64,000 nt of DNA from Kordia sp039026955 (GTDB lineage: Bacteria > Bacteroidota > Bacteroidia > Flavobacteriales > Flavobacteriaceae), in the NCBI GenBank assembly GCA_039026955.1, contig JBCCLH010000007.1, positions 62,001 to 126,000 of the forward strand. Direction: 5' to 3'. Below are positions 25,898 through 35,438 of this stretch, piece by piece. A program made the translations under genes and the position numbers. The notes under the pieces are model-generated. The model was not told the origin of the DNA. It searched no databases and saw only the letters and a list, made by a program, of their open reading frames with translations. Each line of letters starts with the position of its first letter. The first letter of the stretch is position 1.

Positions 25898-27430
25898 ATG
25901 AAAATGGATATCAGAACATTGAGACACTTTATTGTAGCATCATTTGGTGCACTTGCAATAATATCGTGTACAGATTTAGATGAAGAATTGAGATCAACCG
26001 TTGACGGTGATCAGGCGAATGCAATCGTTACTGCTGAGCAGTTGTTAAGTGGTGCGTATGTAAATTTAGAATTATTTTCAGATCCTGCTATTTACTTTGC
26101 AATGCAGGAACACTCATCAGATGAATTAATCGGTCCTACTCGTGGTGGTGACTGGGATGATAACGGACAATGGCGTCAAATGCATACGCAAGAATGGACA
26201 CCAGATCATCCGTTTGTTGGAAACGTATTCAACAGATTATTAACAGGTACGTTTAATGCAAACCAAGTAATTGCATTTCCTTCGGCTGAGCCAGGGCAAA
26301 TAGCACAAGCCTTGGTTTTAAGATCACTATTTATGGCTTGTGTGGCTGATTTATATGGACAAGTTCCGTTCAGAGAAGCAGGGAGTTCTTTTTTAGATGC
26401 ACCACAAATTCTCTCTAGAACAGAAGCAGTTGATAAAATTATAGCTGATTTAAATGTAGCACTACAAGATTTGCCAGATACAGGAGCTCCAGAAGTGATC
26501 ACAAAAAATGCAGCACGCACGCTACTATCTCGTGTATATTTAAACAAGTTTATTTATGAAGGTGCTGGTTCTCCTTCTACAGATGATATGAATCAAGTAA
26601 TATCACTATCTCAAGAAGTAATCAACTCCGGAGGTCTGAGCCTATTACAAGGTGCAGATTATTATGGAAGTTTCCAGCCAAGTAACATGACAAATGAGTT
26701 AATCCTTGTAATTAACTATGCGGCGGGAGTTCCACAAAGTAGTATTGGAAACAATACACGTTCAAGATGGTTTATGACATTACACTACAACCAAAACCCT
26801 AGTGGTTGGAATGGTTTCGCAACTTTAGCAAATTTCTACAACACATTTACAGATGATAATGATGTACGTAAATATGCAGAACGTCAACTCTTCAACGATA
26901 CAGGTGTGGCAAATGGATTCTTAGTAGGTCAGCAATTTGACGGTTCAGGAACACCTTTATTAGATAGAAACGACAATCCGCTCATCTTTACACCAGAAGT
27001 AGGTATCATTGAAGCTGGTGCAAGTTTAGAAGTTGCAGGAATTAGAGGAATGAAATATACACCTGACTTCGACAATGGAGATCAAGTAGATGTGGATGTA
27101 CCTTTAATGAGTTTAGGTGAAGCCTATGTAAACCTAGCAGAAGCACAATGGAGAAATGGAGATGAGTCTGCAGCTATTGCAACAATCAATACGCTTAGAG
27201 CAGCTAGAGGCGCGAGTCCAATTAGTGCTATAGATGCAACAACCATGTTAAATGAGCGTGGATTTGAATTATGGTGGGAAGGCTTCAGAAGAACGGACCT
27301 TATCAGATTTGGTAAGTTTAACGAAGCTTGGGAAGAAAAAGCAGCTAGTGATCCATCTAGAAACTTATACCCGATTCCAGCTGCAGCCTTAGCAGCAAAT
27401 CCTGAATTAAGACAAAATCCAGGATACTAA
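25898..27430 (+). CDS. SusD/RagB-type surface glycan-binding lipoprotein
   Basis: About 510 residues from ATG 25898, 13 bases after the SusC stop; an in-frame ATG at 25871 lies inside SusC and precedes the signal. The lipobox is AIISC. SusD hallmarks are the tetratricopeptide-like helical core, NAARTLLSRVYLNK, and a C-terminal EAQWRNGDESAAIATINTLR repeat followed by RGFELWWEGFRRTDLIRF and the closing YPIPAAALAANP. It caps the SusC barrel and binds the oligosaccharide at the cell surface. A strong terminator follows. Confidence 0.96.
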   Translation: MKMDIRTLRHFIVASFGALAIISCTDLDEELRSTVDGDQANAIVTAEQLLSGAYVNLELFSDPAIYFAMQEHSSDELIGPTRGGDWDDNGQWRQMHTQEWTPDHPFVGNVFNRLLTGTFNANQVIAFPSAEPGQIAQALVLRSLFMACVADLYGQVPFREAGSSFLDAPQILSRTEAVDKIIADLNVALQDLPDTGAPEVITKNAARTLLSRVYLNKFIYEGAGSPSTDDMNQVISLSQEVINSGGLSLLQGADYYGSFQPSNMTNELILVINYAAGVPQSSIGNNTRSRWFMTLHYNQNPSGWNGFATLANFYNTFTDDNDVRKYAERQLFNDTGVANGFLVGQQFDGSGTPLLDRNDNPLIFTPEVGIIEAGASLEVAGIRGMKYTPDFDNGDQVDVDVPLMSLGEAYVNLAEAQWRNGDESAAIATINTLRAARGASPISAIDATTMLNERGFELWWEGFRRTDLIRFGKFNEAWEEKAASDPSRNLYPIPAAALAANPELRQNPGY

Positions 27431-27483
27431 TACAGAAAGCATTTTTTTATAAAAATAACTTTGTTCAAATTTGTCTAATTTCT

Positions 27484-27513
27484 AAAAGAGGAGATGTTTA
27501 TCTCCTCTTTTTT
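27484..27513 (+). terminator. Rho-independent terminator after SusD
   Basis: GAGGAGAT (27488-27495), loop GTTT, then ATCTCCTC (27500-27507) and six T residues. The stem pairs perfectly. It separates the fructan transporter genes from the FG-GAP genes. Confidence 0.88.
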
Positions 27514-27536
27514 AAGTAAATTGATATTTGATATTA

Positions 27537-27552
27537 TAAATACGCGTATTTA
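27537..27552. promoter_or_regulatory. Perfect 16-bp palindrome upstream of FG-GAP gene
   Basis: TAAATACGCGTATTTA is a perfect inverted repeat with a central CG, 35 bases before the TTG start of the FG-GAP gene. It is the form expected of a LacI/GalR-class operator but differs from the CGAAAACGATTTCG sites, so a different regulator is implied. Function is inferred only from symmetry and position. Confidence 0.45.
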
Positions 27553-27587
27553 AAGCCCAAATAGTAACCCTCTCAGACCCAAATATC

Positions 27588-30500
27588 TTGAAACGTTTTT
27601 TGATTCTTATTTTAATCACTTCTCTTTACTACAGTTGTCAAGAAAGCTCCAAAAAAGACACAAATACTACTGAAAATGCTTTATTTACAAAGATTAGTTC
27701 CTCCGATTCCAAAATCGATTTTAAAAATACAGTCTCCAATAGCAAAGAATTGAACATCTTTCGCTACCGAAATTTCTATAATGGCGGCGGCGTCGGTATT
27801 GGTGATATCAATAATGATGGTCTGCCAGATATTTATTTTACAGCGAATATGGGCAAGAATAAATTATACCTGAATAAAGGGAATTTTGTCTTTGAAGATA
27901 TTACTGAAAAAGCGAAGGTTGGAGGCGCCAATACTTGGTCTACAGGAGTGGTAATGGTCGATATCAATAACGATAATCTATTGGATATCTATGTCTGTAA
28001 TGCAGGAAACATTGAAGGCGACGATCTCAAAAATGAACTCTACATTAACAATGGTGATCTTACGTTTTCAGAAGAAGCTGAGAAGTACAATCTAGCTGAA
28101 AGTGGTTTGACGACACATACTGCGTTTTTCGATTATGATAAAGATGGCGATTTAGATGCGTACATTCTAAATAACAGTTTCATTCCAGTAAGTTCACTAA
28201 ATTATTCAAACAAACGTGAACTGAGAGACAAAGATTGGGATGTGCCGAATTTACTAAAAGGCGGAGGCGACAAACTGCTACGAAACGACAATGGAAAATT
28301 CACAGATGTAAGCGCCGAAGCAAATATCTACGGAAGTCTGATTGGCTTTGGTTTGGGCGTCACGGTTGGAGATATCAACCAAGATACGTATCCAGATATT
28401 TATGTCTCGAATGATTTTTACGAGCGCGACTATCTATACATCAACAATCAAGATGGAACCTTTACGGAATCTATAAAAGAATGGGCAAACCATATCAGCA
28501 TGTCGTCTATGGGCGCGGATATGGCGGATATTAATAACGACGGACAGTTAGATGTGTTTGTGACAGACATGCTACCAGAAGCAGACAAACGTTTAAAAGA
28601 AACAACGCTTTTTGAAAACTATAATGTCTACCAACGCAAGCAAGGATTGGATTTCTACCATCAGTACATGCAAAATACACTGCAACTCAATATGGGAAAT
28701 GATACCTTCTCTGAAATTGCAAGTTTTGCGGGTGTCAGCAAAACCGATTGGAGTTGGGGTGCGTTACTGTTTGATATGGATAACGATGGTTACAAAGATA
28801 TTTTTGTCTGTAATGGAATTTATCACGACTTGACGAATCAAGATTTTATGAACTACTTTGCGAATGATATCATTCAGGAAATGGTAGTGACGGGAGAACG
28901 CGAAGAAGTCAATAAGGTGATTGACAAAATGCCAAGTACGCCAATTCCTAACTATGCGTTTAAAAACAATGCAGATTTAAGCTTTACAAACGCCACAGCA
29001 AATTGGGGATTAGACACACCAAGCTTTTCAAATGGTGCTGCGTATGTAGATTTAGACAATGATGGCGATTTAGACATCGTCATCAACAATGTAAATCAAG
29101 AAGCTTCTCTCTATAAAAACAACTCGGAAACTTTAAGTGACAACAACTTTATAAAAATTCAACTCAAAGGAAACACACCAAATACTTTCGGAATAGGAAG
29201 TACGATACGATTATATTCAGGGGAACAAATCATCATTCAAGAAGTAATTCCATCTAGAGGATTTCAATCTTCCACAGACTATGTACAAACCATTGGAATC
29301 GGCACAAAACAAATAGATTCTATTCATGTGCAATGGACAGACAACACCCTAGAATCCATCACAAATGTAAGTCCAAATACAACCTATACACTAGAACAAA
29401 AAAACGCTTCAAAATCTGTAGCAAAAACTTCAAAAACTTCAAAAAGCTATCTAACAGAACTGGCAACAACGCTAGAAGCGCACAAAGAAAACAATCATGT
29501 TGATTTTAATTACGAAGGATTAATTCAGCAAATGCTCTCCAAAGAAGGTCCAACCCTAAGTATTGGTGACGTAAACGGAGATCAAACAGAAGACATATTC
29601 ATTGGAAACGCCAAAGGACAAGCAGCGCAACTCTATCTACAAAAAGCAGCAGGAACACTCACTACAACACAAAACACAAGTTTTACAGCAGACAAAGCAT
29701 TTGAAGATACGGCTTCTACATTTTCAGACATTGATGGCGACAACGATCTAGATTTAATCGTAGGTTCAGGCGGAAATGACATCAATGAAGAAAAGAAAAA
29801 TACATTGCGTATCTATCTCAACGATGGAAAAGGGAACTTTACCAAAACTTCAACACAACTTCCGAGAATCAATCATAACATTTCTGTAATCACGGCAGCA
29901 GATTTTGACAATGATGGCGATGAAGATTTATTTGTAGGAAGCAGAAGCGTGCCAGCAATTTATGGAGTCGACGCAAAGCACTTATTGCTCGAAAATGACG
30001 GAAAAGGAACGTTTAAAGACATCACAGCATCGAAAGCCTACAAATTCAAAAACTTAGGAATGGTGACCGATGCACAATGGCAACACATGGATGGTGATGA
30101 TAATCTAGACTTAGTCATTACTACGGATTGGGGCACACCATACATCTTTAAAAATAATGGGCGTCGATTATCATTACTAGAAACCAATCTCAACGAAGCA
30201 AACGGTTGGTGGAATACACTCAAAATTGTAGATGTAAACAAAGACGGCAAACAAGATATCATTCTAGGAAACAAAGGCTTAAACTTATTATACAAACCGT
30301 CAAAAGAACGTCCGATGAAGCTGTACATCAACGATTTTGACAACAACGGAACCATTGAACAAATTGTAACACAAACCATCAATGGAAAAGATGTTCCAGT
30401 AGTAACAAAGCATGAATTGACCGCGCAAATTGTATCGCTCAAAAAGCAAAATACGAAGTTTGCAGAATATGCTTCCAAAAGTATCGACGAACTATTCTCG

Positions 30501-30914
30501 AAAGAAGTATTAGCAAATGCAATCGTAAAAATGGTCACAGAACCACAACATTTAATCGCAATCAATAAAGGAAATGGTCAGTTTGAAATTAAGGAATTGC
30601 CAAGAGAAACACAATTATCAAGCGTCAATGCAATTGAAGTATTTGACGTAAATAACGATGGGAATCTAGACCTTATTTTAGGAGGAAATCAATACCAATA
30701 CAAACCACAGTATGCACGATTAGATGCCAATTACGGAAGTATATTATTAGGAAACGGCATGGAAGAATTTACATGGCAAGCTTATGAAAAAACTGGATTC
30801 TTTGTCAAAGGAGAAGTCAAAGCGATTCAAAAACTAGCCACCAAAGCAGGAATCCATCTGATCATTGGAATCAATAATGAAAAACCGAAAGTATTCAAAC
30901 GAAGCAATGAGTAG
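27588..30914 (+). CDS. FG-GAP/VCBS repeat protein with ASPIC/UnbV domain, lipoprotein
   Basis: An 1108-residue surface lipoprotein beginning at a TTG that opens onto the signal MKRFLILILITSLYYSC. It contains many calcium-binding FG-GAP repeats of the form DINNDGLPDIY in two blocks (about 50-520 and 640-1000) separated by an ASPIC/UnbV domain (about 525-600; IPSRGFQSS is characteristic). This CRTAC1-like architecture is common beside SusC/SusD pairs in marine flavobacteria, but its role is unknown; glycan or protein binding at the cell surface is a guess. It overlaps the next, related gene by 8 bases, so the pair is translated together. Confidence 0.85.
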   Translation: MKRFLILILITSLYYSCQESSKKDTNTTENALFTKISSSDSKIDFKNTVSNSKELNIFRYRNFYNGGGVGIGDINNDGLPDIYFTANMGKNKLYLNKGNFVFEDITEKAKVGGANTWSTGVVMVDINNDNLLDIYVCNAGNIEGDDLKNELYINNGDLTFSEEAEKYNLAESGLTTHTAFFDYDKDGDLDAYILNNSFIPVSSLNYSNKRELRDKDWDVPNLLKGGGDKLLRNDNGKFTDVSAEANIYGSLIGFGLGVTVGDINQDTYPDIYVSNDFYERDYLYINNQDGTFTESIKEWANHISMSSMGADMADINNDGQLDVFVTDMLPEADKRLKETTLFENYNVYQRKQGLDFYHQYMQNTLQLNMGNDTFSEIASFAGVSKTDWSWGALLFDMDNDGYKDIFVCNGIYHDLTNQDFMNYFANDIIQEMVVTGEREEVNKVIDKMPSTPIPNYAFKNNADLSFTNATANWGLDTPSFSNGAAYVDLDNDGDLDIVINNVNQEASLYKNNSETLSDNNFIKIQLKGNTPNTFGIGSTIRLYSGEQIIIQEVIPSRGFQSSTDYVQTIGIGTKQIDSIHVQWTDNTLESITNVSPNTTYTLEQKNASKSVAKTSKTSKSYLTELATTLEAHKENNHVDFNYEGLIQQMLSKEGPTLSIGDVNGDQTEDIFIGNAKGQAAQLYLQKAAGTLTTTQNTSFTADKAFEDTASTFSDIDGDNDLDLIVGSGGNDINEEKKNTLRIYLNDGKGNFTKTSTQLPRINHNISVITAADFDNDGDEDLFVGSRSVPAIYGVDAKHLLLENDGKGTFKDITASKAYKFKNLGMVTDAQWQHMDGDDNLDLVITTDWGTPYIFKNNGRRLSLLETNLNEANGWWNTLKIVDVNKDGKQDIILGNKGLNLLYKPSKERPMKLYINDFDNNGTIEQIVTQTINGKDVPVVTKHELTAQIVSLKKQNTKFAEYASKSIDELFSKEVLANAIVKMVTEPQHLIAINKGNGQFEIKELPRETQLSSVNAIEVFDVNNDGNLDLILGGNQYQYKPQYARLDANYGSILLGNGMEEFTWQAYEKTGFFVKGEVKAIQKLATKAGIHLIIGINNEKPKVFKRSNE

Positions 30915-33900
30915 AAAATTAGTAACATACATGGTTTCTTTGGGAATACTGTTCTCTTGTTCTAAAAAATCAGAACAGGTATTTTCGTTGTTGAAGCCTA
31001 AGGATTCGGGAATTAGCTTTACAAATACTTTAGTAGATACGAAAGATCAAAACATCTTGGACTATCTCTACTATTACAACGGCGGCGGTGTTGCGATTGG
31101 CGATATCAATAACGACGGATTGCCGGATATCTATTTGACGTCCAACCAAAATTCAAATGCGTTATATCTCAACAAAGGCAATCTGCAATTTGAAGATATT
31201 ACGGAAACTGCAAAAGTCGCTGGAAAAAGCGATTGGAACACAGGCGTCGCGATGGCGGACGTTAATAATGACGGATTCTTAGATATCTATGTTTGCGCGG
31301 TTGTCGGTATAAATGGTTTTGATGGACAAAACGAATTATTCATCAATAATGGCGATAATACCTTTACGGAGTCCGCTGGTGAATACAGATTGGATTTTGA
31401 CAACTACAGTTCGTCAGCCGCCTTTTTTGATTACGATGCAGATGGCGATTTAGACGTATTTCTATTAAATCACGCCGTACATACGCAAGAATCCTACGGA
31501 AAAGCTGCTGTAAGAACAAAACGAAACTATGAAAGTGGTGATAAACTGCTTGAAAATGTGAACGGTAAATTTGTTGATATCAGTGAAAAAGCGGGAATCT
31601 TTGGAGGTCCAAATGGTTATGGATTGGGCATAGCAATTTCAGACTTCAATATGGACGGTTATCCAGATATCTATGTCTCGAACGATTTTCATGAAGACGA
31701 TTATTACTATGTGAATAACGGCAACGGAACCTTCACGGAAAGTGTAAAAACTTATTTCAGTCACCTCAGTAAATTTTCTATGGGAAGCGATGTGGCAGAC
31801 ATCAATCATGATGGCTATCCAGATTTATTGACGTTAGACATGCTTCCGGATGATGAAAAAGTACTAAAATCTTCTGCGGGAGACGATAACTTACAACTGC
31901 AAAAAATTCGAAAAGAGCAATACGGATATCATTATCAATATTCGCGAAACATGTTGCAAATCAATCAACAATCCAAGCATTTTACGGAAACAGGATTGCT
32001 AAGTGGAATTGCGGCAACTGATTGGAGTTGGAGCGCGCTATTCGCCGATTACAATCAAGATGGACAGCAAGATATCTTCATCTCGAACGGAATTCCAAAA
32101 CGCCCAAACGATCTAGATTACATTCGTTACATCTCAAACAATCAAATCAAGAAAAAATTAGAAAACACCAACTTAATTGATCAAGAAGCACTGAGTTACA
32201 TGCCAGAAGCGAAACTGAAAAACAGATTCTATCAAGGTGAGAAACAGCTAAACTTTAACAATCAAACTGACAATTGGGTTTCGCAAGAAGCGACTTTCTC
32301 CACAGGTGCAGCCTACGGCGATTTAGACAATGATGGCGATTTAGATTTGGTAACGAATAATATCAACGATGTCGCTTCGATCTACATCAACAACACCAAA
32401 AAAAATCACTTAAAACTTGAATTTAAAGGCATTGCCACAGGAGCAAAAGCGTATCTATATCATAACGGAACACTTCAATTCAAAGAGTTATATTCACAAC
32501 GCGGATTTCAATCATCTTCTGAACCGATTTTACACTTTGGTTTGGATACGATTTCAACAATAGATTCCTTGAAAATTGTGTGGCCAAACAAAACGAATCA
32601 ACTGCTGACAAATGTTGCAGCGAATCAAACCCTAACGTTAGAAGCAAACAATGCTAGTAAGACTAACACAAACAAAAACACAGCAGATTCCAAAGAATAC
32701 ACATTTACCAAAGTTGAAAATCAACTAGGACTTGCATACACGCATGAAGAAAATCCGTATATCGACGTGAACAGACACAAGTTGATTCCGTATCAAATCT
32801 CAGACAGAGGTCCCGCATTGGCGGTAGGCGATTTAAATCATGATGGAAAAGACGATGTGTATTTTGGAAGTAGTAAATTCAAATCTTCGCAAGTATATTA
32901 TCAAACCGAAAGCGGATTTACACGCGATTCTACAACGACAATCCTAAGCAACAACAATATTGCGGAAGAAATAGATGCGCTCATAGTCGATATCAATAAC
33001 GATTCAAAAAAGGAATTACTAACAGCTTCCGGTGGCGGTGAGTTTTTCGGACGATCAAAAGCATTGATCAATACCATATACGATGTTCCCGCAAATGCTA
33101 GAATTGAACAGTTACTTCCTGAAAACTTTGAAGATACCTCCGTACTTAAACATTCTACAGATAAAACGTTTTTATTTGTTGGGAATAGTACGATGAGTAA
33201 TGATTTCGGAAAAGTTCCAGAAAGTTATGTGCTTAAAACGACCACAGCACCGTTTTCGAAACTAAGTTTAGGAAATCTAGGAATGGTACGCGATGCGATT
33301 TGGACAGATTTCAACAATGATTCAGTAGAAGATTTAATTGTAGTAGGCGAGTGGATGCAACCTATATTCTTGCAGCAAACAAACGGAGAATTCAAGGATG
33401 TGACCAAAAACTATGTAAACGAAAAACTAAATGGTCTCTGGCGTAGCATCATCAGTTTTGATATTGATGGCGATGGTGACGAAGATTATCTCTTAGGAAA
33501 TTGGGGAACGAACTCAAAGTTCCAAGCTTCTCAAGAAGCGCCAATGCTGATGTACTATTCAGATTTTGACAAAAACGGAAAAACCGAAACGCTAGTAGCC
33601 ACAGAAAAAGACAAAAAATATTACTCTTTACAAGGTTTAGACGAGTTGAGTGGTCAATTGGTAAGTTTGACGAAAAAGAAATTCACCACGTACAAAGACT
33701 TTGCAGGGAAACCTTTAAATCAAATCATAGAAAAGTTTGTTTTGAATGAAGCAACGCAGTTCAAAGTACACACGTTGGAATCAGGTATTTTAAAAAATGA
33801 AGGCGGGAAATTCAGTTTTGAAGCTTTTTCAGAAGACTTGCAAGTCGCGCCAATCAATTGTTTTGCAAAGCTTACTATTGATGAAAAAACACAAGTAGTA

Positions 33901-34122
33901 TGTGCTGGAAACTACTTTGGAGTCACGCCATATCATGGACGTTTTGGAGGTTTTTCAGGCGCATTGATCACTGACGAAAACACAATTAAAAATGGGTACA
34001 CTATAGGCTTAGACTTTTTCAGCAAAGCAGTCACAAACCTAGAAACAATCACAGTTAACAATCAATCCTATTTAATAGCAACAATCAACAATGACGATGT
34101 TCAAGTATATAAAATCAACTAA
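30907..34122 (+). CDS. Second FG-GAP/ASPIC lipoprotein, paralogue of the preceding gene
   Basis: About 1071 residues from ATG 30907; an ATG at 30865 lies inside the previous gene and precedes the lipoprotein signal (MSRKLVTYMVSLGILFSC). It has the same arrangement as its neighbour: FG-GAP repeats (DINNDGLPDIYLTSNQNS, DLDNDGDLDLVTNN), an ASPIC/UnbV block around residue 520-600 with QRGFQSSSEPILHFGL, and a second repeat block. The two are clearly homologous but diverged, so this is an old duplication. The 3' end overlaps the haloperoxidase-like gene by 32 bases. Confidence 0.85.
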   Translation: MSRKLVTYMVSLGILFSCSKKSEQVFSLLKPKDSGISFTNTLVDTKDQNILDYLYYYNGGGVAIGDINNDGLPDIYLTSNQNSNALYLNKGNLQFEDITETAKVAGKSDWNTGVAMADVNNDGFLDIYVCAVVGINGFDGQNELFINNGDNTFTESAGEYRLDFDNYSSSAAFFDYDADGDLDVFLLNHAVHTQESYGKAAVRTKRNYESGDKLLENVNGKFVDISEKAGIFGGPNGYGLGIAISDFNMDGYPDIYVSNDFHEDDYYYVNNGNGTFTESVKTYFSHLSKFSMGSDVADINHDGYPDLLTLDMLPDDEKVLKSSAGDDNLQLQKIRKEQYGYHYQYSRNMLQINQQSKHFTETGLLSGIAATDWSWSALFADYNQDGQQDIFISNGIPKRPNDLDYIRYISNNQIKKKLENTNLIDQEALSYMPEAKLKNRFYQGEKQLNFNNQTDNWVSQEATFSTGAAYGDLDNDGDLDLVTNNINDVASIYINNTKKNHLKLEFKGIATGAKAYLYHNGTLQFKELYSQRGFQSSSEPILHFGLDTISTIDSLKIVWPNKTNQLLTNVAANQTLTLEANNASKTNTNKNTADSKEYTFTKVENQLGLAYTHEENPYIDVNRHKLIPYQISDRGPALAVGDLNHDGKDDVYFGSSKFKSSQVYYQTESGFTRDSTTTILSNNNIAEEIDALIVDINNDSKKELLTASGGGEFFGRSKALINTIYDVPANARIEQLLPENFEDTSVLKHSTDKTFLFVGNSTMSNDFGKVPESYVLKTTTAPFSKLSLGNLGMVRDAIWTDFNNDSVEDLIVVGEWMQPIFLQQTNGEFKDVTKNYVNEKLNGLWRSIISFDIDGDGDEDYLLGNWGTNSKFQASQEAPMLMYYSDFDKNGKTETLVATEKDKKYYSLQGLDELSGQLVSLTKKKFTTYKDFAGKPLNQIIEKFVLNEATQFKVHTLESGILKNEGGKFSFEAFSEDLQVAPINCFAKLTIDEKTQVVCAGNYFGVTPYHGRFGGFSGALITDENTIKNGYTIGLDFFSKAVTNLETITVNNQSYLIATINNDDVQVYKIN

Positions 34123-35428
34123 AATTGTATTAGCCGCAGTCGGACTCTTGGTCTTTCAGAGTTGTACCAAATCTGAACCCATCGCAATTACCAGCGATCA
34201 GTTTTATAGCACTGTAGACAAAGTGACGGAGATCATGATTCACGATATATTTTCGCCACCAGTTGCTAGTCGAATCTACGTATATCCAAACATTGCAGCG
34301 TATGAAATCATCGCACAAAACAGCGACTATAAATCCTTAGCCAAACAAATAAAATCGCTTCCTGAAATTCCAAAAGCTCCTGAAAAAACCACGAATTTAT
34401 CAGTCGCAGCTTTGGTAGCGCATATAGAATTGAGCAAACAGTTAATCTTCACAGAAGAAAAAATGACCACGTACAGAGACAGCTTGTACAATATCTGGAA
34501 ATCTCAAAATTCGACCGAATTTGAAACTTCAAAAGCATACGGATTACAAGTAGCAGCCGCACTAAAACCATGGATCGATGCAGACAATTATGCACAAACT
34601 CGCACGATGCCAAAATACACAATTGATACAGACGATCCATCACGTTGGCAACCAACGCCGCCAGCCTACATGGATGGTATAGAACCACATTGGAATAAAA
34701 TTAGAACAATGGTGCTCGATTCTGCTGCACAATTCAAACCTGCCAAACATCCTGAGTTTTCATTAGAAGAAGGAACCGATTTCCACAAAGAACTCAAAGA
34801 AGTCTATGAGGTAAGTGTGTCAATCACCGAAAAAGGCGACGATTCCGAAGAAATACAAATTGCACAATTTTGGGATTGCAATCCGTATGTGTCGGTAACG
34901 CGCGGACATTTGATGTTTGCTACGAAAAAAATCACGCCAGGCGCGCATTGGATTGGCATTACGAAGATTGCTTGTAAAAATAGTAACTATAATTTCAATG
35001 ATGCAGTATATGCGTTCACCAAAACATCCATCGGAATTTTTGAAGGATTCATAAGTTGTTGGGATGAAAAATACAGAAGTAATCTCATCCGACCTGAAAC
35101 ATTGATCAATCAGCACATGGATGAAGATTGGAAGCCAATTTTACAAACGCCGCCTTTCCCAGAATATACGAGCGGACATTCAGTAGTATCTGGCTCAGCT
35201 TCTACTGTGTTGACAGCTATTTTTGGCGATAATTTCCAGTTTGATGATGATACAGAAGTTCCGTATGGACTGCCAATACGTTCATTCGAATCGTTCAATA
35301 AAGCGGCTGATGAAGCTGCTGTGAGTAGATTATATGGCGGAATTCATTACCGAGCTGCGATTGATTTAGGTTTAATTCAAGGACGAAATGTAGGCAATCA
35401 CGTGTTGCAATCACTTAAAATGAAATAA
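34091..35428 (+). CDS. Vanadium-dependent haloperoxidase-like lipoprotein (PAP2 superfamily)
   Basis: 445 residues from ATG 34091 (ATG at 34097 equally possible). Lipoprotein signal ends FQSC. The vanadate/phosphate pocket is complete: K-x6-RP as KYRSNLIRP, YTSGHS with His363, and SRLYGGIHY with His419, preceded by PPFPEYTSGHS. Both vanadium haloperoxidases and PAP2 acid phosphatases share these residues, so halide oxidation and dephosphorylation are both possible; overall length and the surrounding motifs favour the haloperoxidase-like group. It overlaps the second FG-GAP gene and probably forms a functional set with it. Confidence 0.8.
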   Translation: MTMFKYIKSTKIVLAAVGLLVFQSCTKSEPIAITSDQFYSTVDKVTEIMIHDIFSPPVASRIYVYPNIAAYEIIAQNSDYKSLAKQIKSLPEIPKAPEKTTNLSVAALVAHIELSKQLIFTEEKMTTYRDSLYNIWKSQNSTEFETSKAYGLQVAAALKPWIDADNYAQTRTMPKYTIDTDDPSRWQPTPPAYMDGIEPHWNKIRTMVLDSAAQFKPAKHPEFSLEEGTDFHKELKEVYEVSVSITEKGDDSEEIQIAQFWDCNPYVSVTRGHLMFATKKITPGAHWIGITKIACKNSNYNFNDAVYAFTKTSIGIFEGFISCWDEKYRSNLIRPETLINQHMDEDWKPILQTPPFPEYTSGHSVVSGSASTVLTAIFGDNFQFDDDTEVPYGLPIRSFESFNKAADEAAVSRLYGGIHYRAAIDLGLIQGRNVGNHVLQSLKMK

Positions 35429-35438
35429 GGAATAATTC

